Origin: Aquatica leii
Taxonomy: Eukaryota > Arthropoda > Insecta > Coleoptera > Lampyridae
NCBI GenBank assembly: GCA_035610365.1
Contig: CM069439.1
Span: 17,993,533 to 18,057,532, forward strand
Direction: 5' to 3'
DNA length: 64,000 nt
Shown here: positions 1-10,907 of the stretch, in pieces
Position numbering within the stretch: the stretch's first letter is position 1
Layout of the letters: every line of letters begins with the position of its first letter
Made by a program: the position numbers and the translations under genes
The notes under the pieces: model-generated
What the model was told of the DNA's origin: nothing
Database searches by the model: none
What the model saw: only the letters and a program-made list of their open reading frames with translations

Positions 1-560
1 AAACTTCTTTTTAAATGCAACTCCTCTAAACATGTCAAGATCCTCGCTCACGCAATGTGCGATGGCGTATACTTTTTGTGTTTGGAACAGGTCTTGTTGT
101 TCCTCGGAGGTAACTCCAAATCTATCCTTTCATGTCGCCAGGTTGTTACCCAAATTTTGTGCTTTAACGTCATATCTGGTCTTCATTCTGTCGCTGGCAA
201 TTTGTGTGTTTTTACGGACTACTTCATGTACTTTGCATAGCCTTTTGATCAGCTTGCTGACGTAATCTTCTCCAGCAACTTCTTCTTCTGATCTTTACTT
301 GGAGGTCGCATGGCGATCGTATTTCGCGACCGAGCATCACACAGGATGGTGTTTGGCCTGTATAATCGTTTTCAAACTTCCCCCAATGTCTTCTCAATGC
401 CAAAGTGTCCTCTTGATGTACCTTCGTGGAGATGCATCAACACTTCTGACACCCGGCTTTTTAGCACTACCAACTGTAGTCTGTTTCCCATGCCCTCTAC
501 ACTTTCTAGGGATCGCTTAAGAAGACCGTCTTCTACTATTAAAGAATCCCAGGCCTAGTT
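1..560 (-). pseudogene. gypsy A integrase remnant lacking its catalytic core
   Basis: On the minus strand, about 460-395 encodes the zinc-binding H2C2-type segment LMHLHEGTSRGHFGIEKTLG, the usual start of a gypsy integrase. Nearer the left edge (about 215-150) is SDRMKTRYDVKAQNLGN, which resembles the C-terminal part of gypsy integrases where the chain leaves the core. Only about 180 bp separate the two, whereas the DDE core alone needs roughly 450 bp, so the catalytic centre has been deleted. Stops and frameshifts occur in between. The product would have joined element cDNA to the host chromosome. The assignment rests on motif recognition and position after RNase H. Confidence 0.7.
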
Positions 561-978
561 CGCTTTGATGTTTCTGCCCAAAGAACTTACTTCTTCCCAG
601 GTTGGTCGTCGGCCGTTTTCTTTCCAGTCCAGGAGAACTCTTATTTTCTGGATCGTTTTCTTGTTTGCGACGCAACTGCTCAGGTTCCCACTCATTATCA
701 ACCATATTTATAGACTTGACGACTGCTAACAGCTCCCTCCTAGTCACGAAATAATTCCTTTCTGACCTGGACAAAACTTTGCTAAAATACGCGATAACTT
801 TTTCTTGTCCATCTTGAACCTGCAAAAGTACCGCGTCGGTATCCAAAACAAAGTTTCCATCTTCTCTTAGATAACTTAAAATTGGCGAAGTGACTAGGGC
901 CTGTTTTAGTTGATGGAAAGCATTTTCGCAGTCTTTATTCCATATAAATTCTGCTCTTTCTTCGGTCAATTTTGTCAA
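517..978 (-). pseudogene. gypsy A RNase H domain and linker to integrase
   Basis: This minus-strand frame encodes 153 residues. Residues 15-95 match the RT thumb and RNase H region of Ty3/gypsy pol: AFHQLKQALVTSPIL, then a strand ending in LDTDA, then GQEKVIAYFSKVLSRSERNY and RRELLAVVKSI. RNase H removes the RNA strand of the cDNA hybrid. Compared with gypsy B (34530-34883), several residues after LDTDA (SNRAIGA in B) are missing, so the fold is damaged. After about residue 100 the frame drifts out of the linker, with the linker continuing in another frame towards the integrase zinc motif. Confidence 0.85.
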
Positions 979-1480
979 ATGTTTGGCAATGTAGGCAAAT
1001 CCGGGTACAAATCATCTATAACAGGTGCTTGCACTGTCGGATTTTATCTGGATCAGCCTTTATTCCATCTTTAGATATGACGTGGCCAAGGTATTGCACT
1101 TTCTTCTTAAATACGTGTCACTTCTTTGGGCTCAGTTTGAGATTAGTCCCACGTAGTCGCTGGAACACTTCCTTCAAGTTGTTCAAGTTGTTCACGACCT
1201 TCCAACCACGATCACGTAGTCCAGGTAAACCAAGTACGTCTTTTAAGATAGTCTGCGCAAGATAGTCTCTATCAAACGCTCGAACGTTGCAGGAGCGTTA
1301 CACAAGCCAAAGGTCATCACAGTGAACTACCAAAAACCAGTTCCGATCGTAAAAACTGTTTTTTTTCACGATACTTAAGTTTCAATTCTACGTGCCAGTA
1401 ACCACTGTTTAAATCTAGCGTGGAAAACCACTGGGATCCTGACAGGGTGTCTAACGTATCGTCAATTCTCGATAAAGAGT
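979..1480 (-). pseudogene. gypsy A reverse transcriptase, palm and thumb part
   Basis: This is the continuation of the RT that starts at 6341, displaced by the nested LTR element. Minus-strand reading from 1480 gives SYSLSRIDDTLDTLSGSQ, then WFSTLDLNSGYW, FGLCNAPATFERLIETIL and, at about 1211-1235, YLVYLDYVIVVG. The last segment is the catalytic YxDD box, and its second Asp has become Tyr (in gypsy B it is YLDD). Stops and frameshifts follow. RT copies the element RNA into DNA. This copy cannot be active because of both the mutated catalytic box and the interruption. Confidence 0.85.
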
Positions 1481-1484
1481 AGCT
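1481..1484. repeat. Target site duplication AGCT, left of nested LTR element
   Basis: AGCT directly precedes the TGTAAC start of the left LTR and is found again at 6061-6064 directly after the right LTR. A 4-bp duplication fits LTR-retrotransposon integration. The host sequence on both sides is gypsy RT: the upstream codons lie to the right and the SYSLSRIDD codons to the left. Confidence 0.85.
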
Positions 1485-2951
1485 TGTAACGTGTACATTT
1501 TTTACGTTTGAATAAGTCTGTTTTTAAGTAACATTTTTGTATTCACTGTTGATATAAAATTCTTTGGCGCAAGCATTTCACGCATCGCACATGCGTTTTG
1601 AGCTTCCTCTTAAGTACGAAGCCATGATTCGACATCTTACGTTCGCAATGAAGTAGTGAGCGGACATTTTTTTGCGTGCTGCAAAAAGTGGAATTACCAC
1701 TTATGTAATTTGTGTTTGTGAATTTTTGCGTAATGGGGCAAATTATTTAAGCCGGCGTTCGTTGTAGCACCGCATTTTGTTGTATAGAATAAAACCCGTA
1801 AATTAGAAGGGGTAAGTCATTTTTGTTTCGATGCGCATGTTTAATACATCGCAATTTACGTTTTAGTTTTTTTTCTATGTTCCGGATTTATGGTTTATGG
1901 TTTTTCTCTTTATGGTACTTGGTTTCAAATCTACGAAAAAGAATTAGGAATATGATTTACGAGGGTTGCATCATATTACGTCATTTCAATGAATCATATG
2001 ATGACTACGCATAAATGGAAAGTTGCGCAATAATTTTTTGTACGTTCGAATTGGAAATCTTTGCTTTTGATATACGACTACGCTTTCTGATATATTCGAT
2101 GCTTTTTGATTATTTTTACGTTTGGATTCGTTATGGTTACGAAAATTTCGTTTGGATACGTACGCCCTTTTACGATTTTGATGTTTTGAAATGCGATATG
2201 AAATTATGGTTTTACGATGCACGTTTGATGTTAGTCACAACGTTGCTGTTATGAAAAATTTCCGTTACGAATTAGGATTTTCATGTGTGAAAATCGATAA
2301 TTATTCATGTTACGTCTGATAAAATTTGAGTTGGATGTGCGAATGATTATCATACGCTACGTTTGTTTTACGATATTCTGGTTAATGGATCTGTACGAAT
2401 ATTAGATCAATCAGGATAAATACGGAAAATATGGAAATTTAAATATGCTTTTCAAGAATTTCGTAATGTTGCGTCATCGCCTGAACAGATGAGAACGCGT
2501 AAATGACCTCACCAATTCGACTTGCGCATTAAAGTTTGAAAGCAGGTAACCTTGATTTTATATTTAACCTTCGATACGTTTAAGTGCATGTCAAAATATG
2601 TAAATATGTTTTTTTGTTATTATGTTAGTGTTAATCTTTTGGTTTCAATATTTAACCATTTTATATATAAAAAATATTGTGGCGTCCAACTTATAAATTT
2701 TTGTTTTTATCAAATTGAAATTTATTAATCTTAAGTAACGTAAGAATTCCCACGACTCTAATTTAAATAAATCTGAAAATTATCTCATTGCTCTTATGTA
2801 TGTAGTTTGTTTTTAATCTGTGTTTAAATAAATATTTTTGTGAGCTAGCCACGGTGCATTATTTAAATTCAATTTATTTGTTTTGCGTTTATGTTAAAGT
2901 TTTTTACGTTACACAAATGACACCTTTGTTTAGTAAGTGTTATACATGACA
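1485..2951 (+). repeat. Left (5') LTR of the nested element
   Basis: It pairs with 4591-6060. The differences I see are length changes in a T run (near 1500) and an A run (near 1791), plus about three substitutions in the last 10 bases. A TATA-like TATTTAA is at 1744-1750 and a polyadenylation signal AATAAA at 1788-1793, which suggests the U3/R part lies here. Short frames at 1823-2014 and 2015-2254 are present identically in the other LTR; they resemble no known protein, and their conservation only reflects LTR identity. Confidence 0.92.
1744..1793 (+). promoter_or_regulatory. Candidate LTR core promoter and poly(A) signal
   Basis: TATTTAA at 1744-1750 is followed by a GC-richer stretch and by AATAAA at 1788-1793. 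This spacing of a TATA-like box before a poly(A) signal is usual for the U3-R part of LTRs. The same arrangement is repeated in the right LTR (near 4850-4900). No transcription start is proven. Confidence 0.4.
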
Positions 2952-4590
2952 AATGGCACCCATCGTGTGAGGCTAGAGAAAATTCTAACGTTACTGAAAT
3001 TTTGATTTGATATTTTTGTATTTTTGTGTTTTATGTATTATGATTTGTTTATATTGTTTATGTATTATAACTATGTTAATATGTTATGTAAGGTTTATCA
3101 CATGTTTGTGCGAAGATAAAGTACGATTCATTTTAAGTTTACGATAGATTTGAAATACTATGTTTGATATGATTGATCTGATTTCGTTATTGATTTTGAT
3201 TTGTAACTTTGGCTACGATTACATTGTTGTGATGATTTACATTCTGTGTACGACTTCAGTATTTGTGATTTTGTTTAGATTTTTGAATTTTCTGAAAATG
3301 GAGTTAGATCTTTTATTGAGTATGAATTGTATTTGAACTTGTGTGCTTTCGATTTTGTTTTGCATTCGTCTGATTTCGAAATGAATGTTTCTCAATTTGT
3401 AGAACTTTCAACTGATTTTTGATGTGTGCTCGTGAGAATTCTCAATTTTTGTATTTAGAAAAAATGGATTGTTTTGCTTATGTTTCTGCTAAGTCTTTGT
3501 TTTACGATATTGGTTCGTTATGATAAGGTATATTACGTTGAGATTTGTTCGATTTTGTTTTGTTAAGGTCTTAAAAGAAAATTTTCTTCTTTTAGGTTAC
3601 GAATATGATTTGTGAAATGAAACACAAGGTTCACATGAATATGTTTTGTCTTTTGTTTTATGTCAATTTAAGTTTTGTTTTGTTTAGAAGCTCTGCCTTC
3701 TGGATATGAAATCAGTGATGATATTTTAGGAAATATGAAGTGTTATTTCTTTTTGATATGTATACGTTAGTATAGTTTTGACCTGTTCGATTTCTTTTGT
3801 TTTTGCTTACGTTCTTGTTTTTTTATTTTGTGTAGGTACTTTCTGTGTAGAGTTATTAAGATTCTCTCTCAGCTGGTTTAACCAATTGAAAGATACGAAC
3901 GGTAACACTACTTAAGATTTGTATGTTATGGACTTTATAGAAAAATAACGTGTTTTTTCTATTAAAATTTGTTTTGTTTCGTTTGGTTTTTATGCCTATG
4001 TAAATAAGTTCTTTGGTATCATTAGGTTGATTTAACGATTGTTTGTGTTTGCGTATTTGCAATTTTTTGTAGTTTTTTTAGTTGTGGGTGTATAACATTA
4101 TGAGTGGATCCCGTGAAGCTCAGAAGTTCCCTCTTCTTAGAATTCCTACCATTAATGCAGCAGACTATAGTGATCTTAAATTAATCCTATTTTGTTTGTA
4201 CAGTTCTGGTTTAGGTATCGAAGGTTATTTGTTTATATGAATTATTTTGTTATTCGCTACGTTTCGAAAGTTTCCTTACGTTTGGAAGATTATTTTCTGT
4301 GCTCAGTATTTTTGAAAGTTTGTATTCGATCATCTGTTATGTTCTTCTTTTGTTATGGTATCTTTAGGACTCACTTAGTATGTTTTACTTTGAGAAGAGG
4401 CCTCCATGAATTGATGTTTGAGAATGTTTGTTGTGTATATGATTCGAGAGATTTTGTTCCGACTGTTTCGTATAATTCCGATACTTGTGAAGTTAGTCTT
4501 ATTGATACATCCGTTTCCGATTTCAAGTTCTTCTCGGACAATTAATCGTTTTTTTTGTTTGTTTTTTTTTATTTTTGACTAAGTAGCGAG
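2952..4590 (+). other. Internal region of the pol-less LTR element
   Basis: A primer-binding-site candidate TGGCACCCATCGTGTGAG lies at 2954-2971, two bases after the LTR end; the tRNA is not identified. The rest is T/G-rich with many TTTACG and TTACGA words and no retroviral enzyme domain. One short frame at 4100-4240 begins MSGSREAQKFPLLRIPTINA and has ordinary codon composition. A 117-codon frame (4192-4545) partly overlaps it and is rich in aromatic residues and cysteine, which suggests composition rather than selection. The short stretch before 4591 has no clear polypurine tract. Confidence 0.6.
4100..4240 (+). CDS. Short ORF in the LTR element, possible gag start remnant
   Basis: The 46-codon frame starts at ATG 4100 and ends at TGA 4238-4240. 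It lies about 1150 bp after the left LTR, where a gag gene would normally begin. The start MSGSREAQKFPLLRIPTINA looks like ordinary protein, with charged and small residues, unlike the surrounding T-rich frames. I do not recognise a domain. It may be the first codons of a gag gene whose remainder was deleted when the element became non-autonomous; this is inference. Confidence 0.25.
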   Translation: MSGSREAQKFPLLRIPTINAADYSDLKLILFCLYSSGLGIEGYLFI

Positions 4591-6060
4591 TGTAACGTGT
4601 ACATTTTTTTACGTTTGAATAAGTCTGTTTTTAAGTAACATTTTTGTATTCACTGTTGATATAAAATTCTTTGGCGCAAGCATTTCACGCATCGCACATG
4701 CGTTTTGAGCTTCCTCTTAAGTACGAAGCCATGATTCGACATCTTACGTTCGCAATGAAGTAGTGAGCGGACATTTTTTTGCGTGCTGCAAAAAGTGGAA
4801 TTACCACTTATGTAATTTGTGTTTGTGAATTTTTGCGTAATGGGGCAAATTATTTAAGCCGGCGTTCGTTGTAGCACCGCATTTTGTTGTATAGAATAAA
4901 AAACCCGTAAATTAGAAGGGGTAAGTCATTTTTGTTTCGATGCGCATGTTTAATACATCGCAATTTACGTTTTAGTTTTTTTTCTATGTTCCGGATTTAT
5001 GGTTTATGGTTTTTCTCTTTATGGTACTTGGTTTCAAATCTACGAAAAAGAATTAGGAATATGATTTACGAGGGTTGCATCATATTACGTCATTTCAATG
5101 AATCATATGATGACTACGCATAAATGGAAAGTTGCGCAATAATTTTTTGTACGTTCGAATTGGAAATCTTTGCTTTTGATATACGACTACGCTTTCTGAT
5201 ATATTCGATGCTTTTTGATTATTTTTACGTTTGGATTCGTTATGGTTACGAAAATTTCGTTTGGATACGTACGCCCTTTTACGATTTTGATGTTTTGAAA
5301 TGCGATATGAAATTATGGTTTTACGATGCACGTTTGATGTTAGTCACAACGTTGCTGTTATGAAAAATTTCCGTTACGAATTAGGATTTTCATGTGTGAA
5401 AATCGATAATTATTCATGTTACGTCTGATAAAATTTGAGTTGGATGTGCGAATGATTATCATACGCTACGTTTGTTTTACGATATTCTGGTTAATGGATC
5501 TGTACGAATATTAGATCAATCAGGATAAATACGGAAAATATGGAAATTTAAATATGCTTTTCAAGAATTTCGTAATGTTGCGTCATCGCCTGAACAGATG
5601 AGAACGCGTAAATGACCTCACCAATTCGACTTGCGCATTAAAGTTTGAAAGCAGGTAACCTTGATTTTATATTTAACCTTCGATACGTTTAAGTGCATGT
5701 CAAAATATGTAAATATGTTTTTTTGTTATTATGTTAGTGTTAATCTTTTGGTTTCAATATTTAACCATTTTATATATAAAAAATATTGTGGCGTCCAACT
5801 TATAAATTTTTGTTTTTATCAAATTGAAATTTATTAATCTTAAGTAACGTAAGAATTCCCACGACTCTAATTTAAATAAATCTGAAAATTATCTCATTGC
5901 TCTTATGTATGTAGTTTGTTTTTAATCTGTGTTTAAATAAATATTTTTGTGAGCTAGCCACGGTGCATTATTTAAATTCAATTTATTTGTTTTGCGTTTA
6001 TGTTAAAGTTTTTTACGTTACACAAATGACACCTTTGTTTAGTAAGTGTTTGACGTGACA
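4591..6060 (+). repeat. Right (3') LTR of the nested element
   Basis: It is a direct repeat of 1485-2951 and ends TTTGACGTGACA next to the AGCT duplication. The left LTR ends TTATACATGACA, so the last bases differ while the long body looks identical. Confidence 0.92.
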
Positions 6061-6341
6061 AGCTGTGCTTTTTCAGTCACGTTGTTTAGCTGCCTGTAGT
6101 GTACGCAAAACCTTGTTGATCCATCCTTCTTCTTTACGAGTACTACTGAGGATGCCCATGGGTTACTTGGAGGTTCAATCACACCTTCTCTCTCCATATC
6201 TGTAATTATTTGTTCAGCTTCTTCTTTTTTTGCCAATGAAAGTCGGCGTGGATATTGTCGTATCAGTTGAGCGTCTCCGGTATTAATTTTATGTTTCACC
6301 ACGTCAGTGCTTCCTTTGGAACCACTCTCCAGCGCAAACAC
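6061..6341 (-). pseudogene. gypsy A reverse transcriptase, N-terminal part
   Basis: The minus-strand frame encodes the connection from protease to RT and the RT fingers: QYPRRLSLAKKEEAEQII, GVIEPPSNPWASSVVLVKKK, then DGSTRFCVHYRQLNNVTEK, where the nested element breaks the frame. The reading continues at 1480. The segment PWASSVVLVKKKDGSTRFCVHYR is diagnostic for Ty3/gypsy RT (the usual Asp in CVDYR is His here). The frame overlaps the end of the protease-linker frame, indicating a frameshift near 6296-6345. Confidence 0.9.
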
Positions 6342-7015
6342 ATCTTATTCCATTGGATCAACACTTGAACTTTAGCTAGCTTCTTTGGCGACGTATCTTC
6401 GTTAGATTTCACGTATCTCACAATTTGAGATACTGGCGTGCATTGGCTTACCACGGTCTTCTTTTTCAGCGTAACAGAATCTGAGTTGATATTTAAGATC
6501 TTTACTGGCATCGTGTTTTTCACTCGTACTAAAGTTCTGCCATCGAGTAGTCTCTTTTCCACTAAGTCGCCCTCCATTGATTCAATCGCGCAAATGTAGC
6601 TTTCGCGGAGATTTACATCCAGGCGTGTCATTCCCACATTTTCAGCCCTTGCAGGCAGAGTTACGTCTTTACTTAATAAAACTCGCACGGCTGCCTTCTC
6701 TGACGAATGAAAAGGAATTCCTTCATTGTCGATCTTCAGGACATCGTTCTTCATATCCAAATGGAACCCGTACTTTTTTATTACGTTTACTCCTAGGATA
6801 ACTTCTTCCGTGATGTCGGCTACCAGTACTTGATGACCCAGTACTCCATTTCCAAAACTTTACTTTGACTTGTCCGTGAAAAGGTATTTCCTTTCCCGTC
6901 GCCGTTCGAATTTGTATTGTTACTGGTGATGTTTTCTCGTTTTCCAATAACATGTCAAGACGAATGATGATTTTCGTCGCTCCCGTGTCAACCAGTAACT
7001 GAACACTTCTTCAAT
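6296..7015 (-). pseudogene. gypsy A aspartic protease and following linker
   Basis: At about 6975-7010 the minus strand reads VQLLVDTGATKIIIR, the DTG(A/S) active-site loop of retropepsins, which cleave the Gag-Pol polyprotein. It continues as LLENEKTSPVTIQI and GKEIPFHGQVKVKF (6953-6860). After a frameshift comes MDMKNDVLKIDNEGIPFHSS (from 6760) and a basic linker of about 150 residues to the RT. An upstream in-frame stop precedes the active site, and at least one frameshift follows, so it is inactive. Gypsy B carries the same arrangement at 35640-36240. Confidence 0.85.
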
Positions 7016-7063
7016 TGATATCAACATCGAGATAAATGCTATGCAATTGCTCCATCGGCGATG

Positions 7064-8162
7064 CTATTTGAATTGTAATCTCCCGAACCTGACTAGATGA
7101 GATTTTAACTTCTGTCTCTTTTGATCAACTCGTTCCAAATCCTCGAGCGTTCTTCTTGTCTTCTTTTTGGGTTTAGTACGATGCCGTCGTACATGACCTA
7201 TTTCACCGCAGTTCAAAGTCATCACTCCTCTTTCCCGAAATATTCGTCGCGCTATCTCTGTTATGCTTTCCAGTGTCTGCTCGGGTACTTCTGCAGCACA
7301 GCAAAGTTTCTGACCGTCTTGTTGCGATGCTTCAAACTCCAAAGCATTTACCAAAACGTCATCCAATGTCTTCGGTCGAGCTAACCGAAGAGTCTGCTGC
7401 GTTTTGCTGTCTCGAAGGCTGTCTCCAAAGGTTTGAATAGGCAACTGCTCTAAGAAGGTATCTGGTGCTGTAGGATACGCAAGCCGTGTTAGTCTGGCGG
7501 TGTCAGCCTCAAACTCTTGAAGTCTTTTGGCAGCTTTCTGCATTCGACTTTTAATTTAAGCTTGGTACACTTGTACCAATCCATATCTCATTTCTAAACG
7601 TGAAATTAAAAGTTCGTAATTTTTTTGTAGGTGGTGAGAAACAGTTTGCAAGATTCCAAGAGCTTCTCTACGTAAAGACACCGTTAAAGACGTCACTTTC
7701 TGCTTGTTTCTCCAACCTTTGGCTGTAGCTGCGGTTTTAAATTGCTTGTAGTAGGTTGACCATAGAACTTTACAATCAAAATTTGAAGGTACAACTTTAA
7801 ACTTCTGAGTGGTTTTTTTACCTATGGTCCATTATTAAATCTTTATCCGTGACGCTTTCTTTGCCGTGACAATTCATTCGATTTATTTTTTCTTCAAGCA
7901 GTTTCATTCTTTCTCTCAATTTTTTTCTTCTCTCTACTTCTTCTATTTTGTCATTCACATATTCGCAAATTTCTTCTTTTAATTTTAAAATATCTGCTTG
8001 AGTTTCTTTTTGAACAATTTTGATTTGATTTTCTATGCTAGTTTGTATTTCTTCTTTTAAACATCTAGAATTTTTTTTTAAATAACCTTTGTTCAATTTT
8101 CTGAGAATTTTTTTCATTTTCTGCGAATTTTCGTGAAACTTTTTTTGTATATTTTCATTCAT
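7064..8162 (-). pseudogene. gypsy A gag-like gene with N-terminal coiled coil
   Basis: A likely start is ATG at 8162 (MNENIQKKFHENSQKMKKIL). The first 114 residues are Lys/Glu-rich with a heptad-like pattern, a probable coiled coil. After a break near 7818 the capsid-like part follows, ending in the frame 7543-7064: LQEFEADTARLTRLAYPTAP and LRLARPKTLDDVLVNALEFE, typical of gypsy gag. A nucleocapsid-like segment, NCGEIGHVRRHRTKPKKK (about 7215-7160), keeps part of a CCHC knuckle but has lost its first and last Cys. Gag would form the particle and bind element RNA. Several stops make it non-functional. Confidence 0.85.
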
Positions 8163-8239
8163 CGATTCTTGACTATTTTTTATTCATTCAAGAAGTACAA
8201 GTAGTTTTGCATCTATTTTGGTTTGATAATGAGTTACCG

Positions 8240-8865
8240 GCATAAGTTATAAAAAACACGAATAAAAAGTTTAAATACACTAGTTTAACGAAACGGAACA
8301 GCTAGAAATTGCATGCTATTAATAAACACGCAATCGCGAACTAAAGTTTTATTTATTTACGTAATCAATGTTTTTATTACGAGAGCGATATTAAATTACT
8401 TAATAGTATTTACACTAAAAATCGTGAACCCGACAACTGTCACCACTGTAACGATTATTATTAAAACTAATTTATTTGAACTAAAAAAATTTTGTACGCG
8501 TTTATGACTAACCGAACTAATTAAGTCTAAGGATATTAAATAAAAACACTTACAGTAATTTATATATAGCACTATGACTTACACGCAGATAAAGTCCGCA
8601 AATAACTTTAGTTAAACACTTAATGTTTACTTTAAAGTCACGTACAAAGTTATCTCGAACACACGCGTTAATCACTTATTTATTTAAACTTGACTAATCT
8701 ACTTAACACTGCCGTCTTTGAATTGCTAGAATAACTGACTTATGATTTGTTTGTACCGCATTTATACATTGTGGCAATCCTTCGCGAATGTTCTATATCT
8801 TTTGGTGAACGTTCTGGAAAATGGATAACAACTTCGTGAAGGCTCTTGGACTTGAGAACGTTTCA
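8240..8865 (-). repeat. 5' LTR and/or leader of gypsy A
   Basis: This stretch is homologous, in order, to 37334-37981 beside gypsy B, and its outer 140 bp also to 34056-34194 at the other end of gypsy B. Read on the minus strand it starts near TGAAACGTTCTCAAG (8865). The inner edge is uncertain: either the LTR is about 630 bp, or it is about 140 bp with a long leader. Confidence 0.6.
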
Positions 8866-10338
8866 ATATTATAAATGAAGTGATCGTGTTTTGTTTGGTG
8901 GTTATGATAGTTGTTAACAGTTTAATTTTATTTTATTATCAAATTATTGAGAAATGTAAATATATTCATTATTTACGAGTAGTTCATAATGATATACCTG
9001 CGGTTAATAGTTATTTAACGAAGAAGGTTGTTAATGATTGTGATTAATAATTGAGACATTGTTATTTTGTCGAAATTATTTATCGCCGATTAACAAACGA
9101 GTTAGTTTTAAAGTTTTTCCGTTGATCGTACGTCAGTAAAACGTGTGACGTTATAAGGAAACTAAATCATTCAATCGGTGGTTGCTAACGATTTCATTGG
9201 TTGCTATACAAAATCGTTCATTAATAGAAATTCATACATTGGTTCAAAATCGTTCATTAATAGGGGTCATTAACGATCTATTTCTGATACATTATTATAT
9301 GTTAATATTTCTATTATCAGACGATCGACGGAAAAAAAGTCTTATTTTACAATATATTATTATACATAATAATAAAAGCTTATAGATACATTAGAACAGT
9401 TTATTAAAGGCTAAGTTGAGAACGTATTTTCAGAGAATAAGTAAACGCAAAAACAAGTTTTACAGAGTAAATCTTAAAGAGAGCAACGATAAAGAAAGAT
9501 GTATAAAAAGATCTGATACAGCCAGAGTAAGCACAAAAACAACGGCGTTTTTTTTTTAAATGTATTGGAAAGTTTCATGAATAACTGAACGACTTAGAAC
9601 AGAATATTGACAATCTTAACTAATCAAGTTTTTTTTACAAGTTTTTTAAAGTTTAGGCTTGCTTAAAAAAAACAATTCTAATTTAAGAGAAAAACTAAGC
9701 TATTTAGCAAAAAGGTACAATTTTTTTTATAAATTTAATAACTAAGTTTTAGTAAATACATTATACTTCTAATTAAATTAAATTCTTATAATAATGTTGT
9801 AAATAAATCACAGAATGACCTTATTATTAAAATTATTCAAGATTGAACTGCACTGTAATTAATGCAACATGCTTTAGCAGAATTCGTCCTTAAATGTATG
9901 ATGAGTTAACTGCAGACTGCACGTTAGCATGTTATGGAATAGTCTTCTAACATGCAAGCTACAATGCTTGCAAGATATTAATTAGTAAGAGTTTACTAAT
10001 AATTTACATTGTGACGTAGTTTGATTCTATTTACAAGATCCTAGGTAAACCAAGTGTTGTTGGTATTAATTAAATAAAGTTTATCAAGAGATTGCGTTGC
10101 TTATGCACATTTTTTAAAATTAAATCCAGCTAATTTATAAATATTTCTGTAAAAAATTGACAAAACGTGTTAAACACAACACAAAGTTACAAAAAATAAT
10201 AAATAGATGTTTAGCAAAAACTAATAAATACATTTTTTAATTACTCAAAGATTTGTACGTGACTGCATACTAAATTGTCGAAATTAAAGAATCATATTAA
10301 CATAAGAATATAAAAGAAATCGTTCATTAGAAACTCTA
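8866..10338. other. AT-rich stretch without recognisable gene
   Basis: I see no coding similarity on either strand. A 19-bp direct repeat CAAAATCGTTCATTAATAG occurs near 9209 and 9245. Otherwise it is A/T-rich sequence with many stops. Confidence 0.6.
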
Positions 10339-10343
10339 ATTAT

Positions 10344-10450
10344 CACTGGTCTGCATGAAAATCGGCCCTGATACCATTCTTGACGATTCTTATGTAAAAT
10401 GACCTCCTGAATCTAAAAATGAGCTCCGTTTTTACCCATCACCCACTTAT
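10344..10450 (+). repeat. Left terminal inverted repeat of CACTGG transposon copy 1
   Basis: It matches the reverse complement of about 12768-12874, with a shared outer CACTGGTCTGCA, an inner GATTCTTATGTAAAATGAC block and the CCATCACCCAC block. It also matches the right edge of copy 2 (42840-42945) closely. Confidence 0.85.
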
Positions 10451-10907
10451 TTTGGGGGGACCCCATTTTTATTTTATTTTATCCCAAAGCAGGTAATAAA
10501 ATTTATACCAAAGTATATGGCAAAAGTTTTGCTATAAAATGTATATAGAAACAATAATAAAATACAAATATATAAGAACAGTAAAAAAATATCAATAAAC
10601 AGTTAGGAAGATTCACTGCACGACGCTGGCGATTCCAATACCACATGCAGGTTTGAACAGGAATTTTCGACAGGCTTGAACTTGCATTACTCTTCTCATT
10701 ATAGTATATTACATTGTTTGCTTAACTGCTTCGATCAGTACATCTATAGCTGTTGCAGAGTTAACTTGTCGACGTTTTAAACGTGCTGGATTTTGTGTTC
10801 ATTTTTGTTCATTTCTGTAAAACAGTAAAACTACTTTTACTCCGGATTTTTTCAAGTGACTAAGTGTGATTTGTGGTTAATGTCGGGCGTTGAATTACTG
10901 TTTAATT

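Larger units (their letters stand above)
1485..6060 (+). mobile_element. Non-autonomous LTR retrotransposon without pol, nested in gypsy A
   Basis: Two direct repeats of 1467 and 1470 bp (1485-2951 and 4591-6060) start with TGTAACGTG and end with TGACA. They flank 1639 bp of internal sequence and are bordered by the duplication AGCT. A TGG-starting primer-binding-site candidate lies 2 bases after the left LTR, which sets the plus orientation. No protease, RT, RNase H or integrase is visible in any frame of the internal part, so it must have moved with proteins of another element. The LTRs are almost identical, so the insertion is young compared with its gypsy host. In structure it resembles the large non-autonomous (LARD-like) class; I do not recognise the family. 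Confidence 0.9.
1..8865 (-). mobile_element. Ty3/gypsy LTR retrotransposon (gypsy A), decayed, split by a nested element
   Basis: Read on the minus strand, the order is leader or 5' LTR (about 8240-8865), gag (8162-7064), aspartic protease (about 7010), RT (6341-6061 and 1480-979), RNase H (978-690) and integrase remnants (560-1), as in Ty3/gypsy elements. The downstream end lies beyond the window. The RT is interrupted by a separate LTR element at 1485-6060. Several frameshifts and stops separate the domains, so no intact polyprotein remains. A second copy of the same family is at 34056-37981 and allows base-by-base comparison. The exact LTR limits are uncertain. Confidence 0.9.

Noticed and set aside
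1823..2254. Paired ORFs repeated exactly at 4932-5363
   Set aside because: The exact repetition is due to LTR identity, not selection. The chains are Phe/Tyr/Arg-rich products of T-rich sequence without a known domain.
9182..9385. ORF with an internal duplicated RSLI segment
   Set aside because: The duplication is the 19-bp DNA repeat near 9209 and 9245. The rest of the frame resembles no protein.
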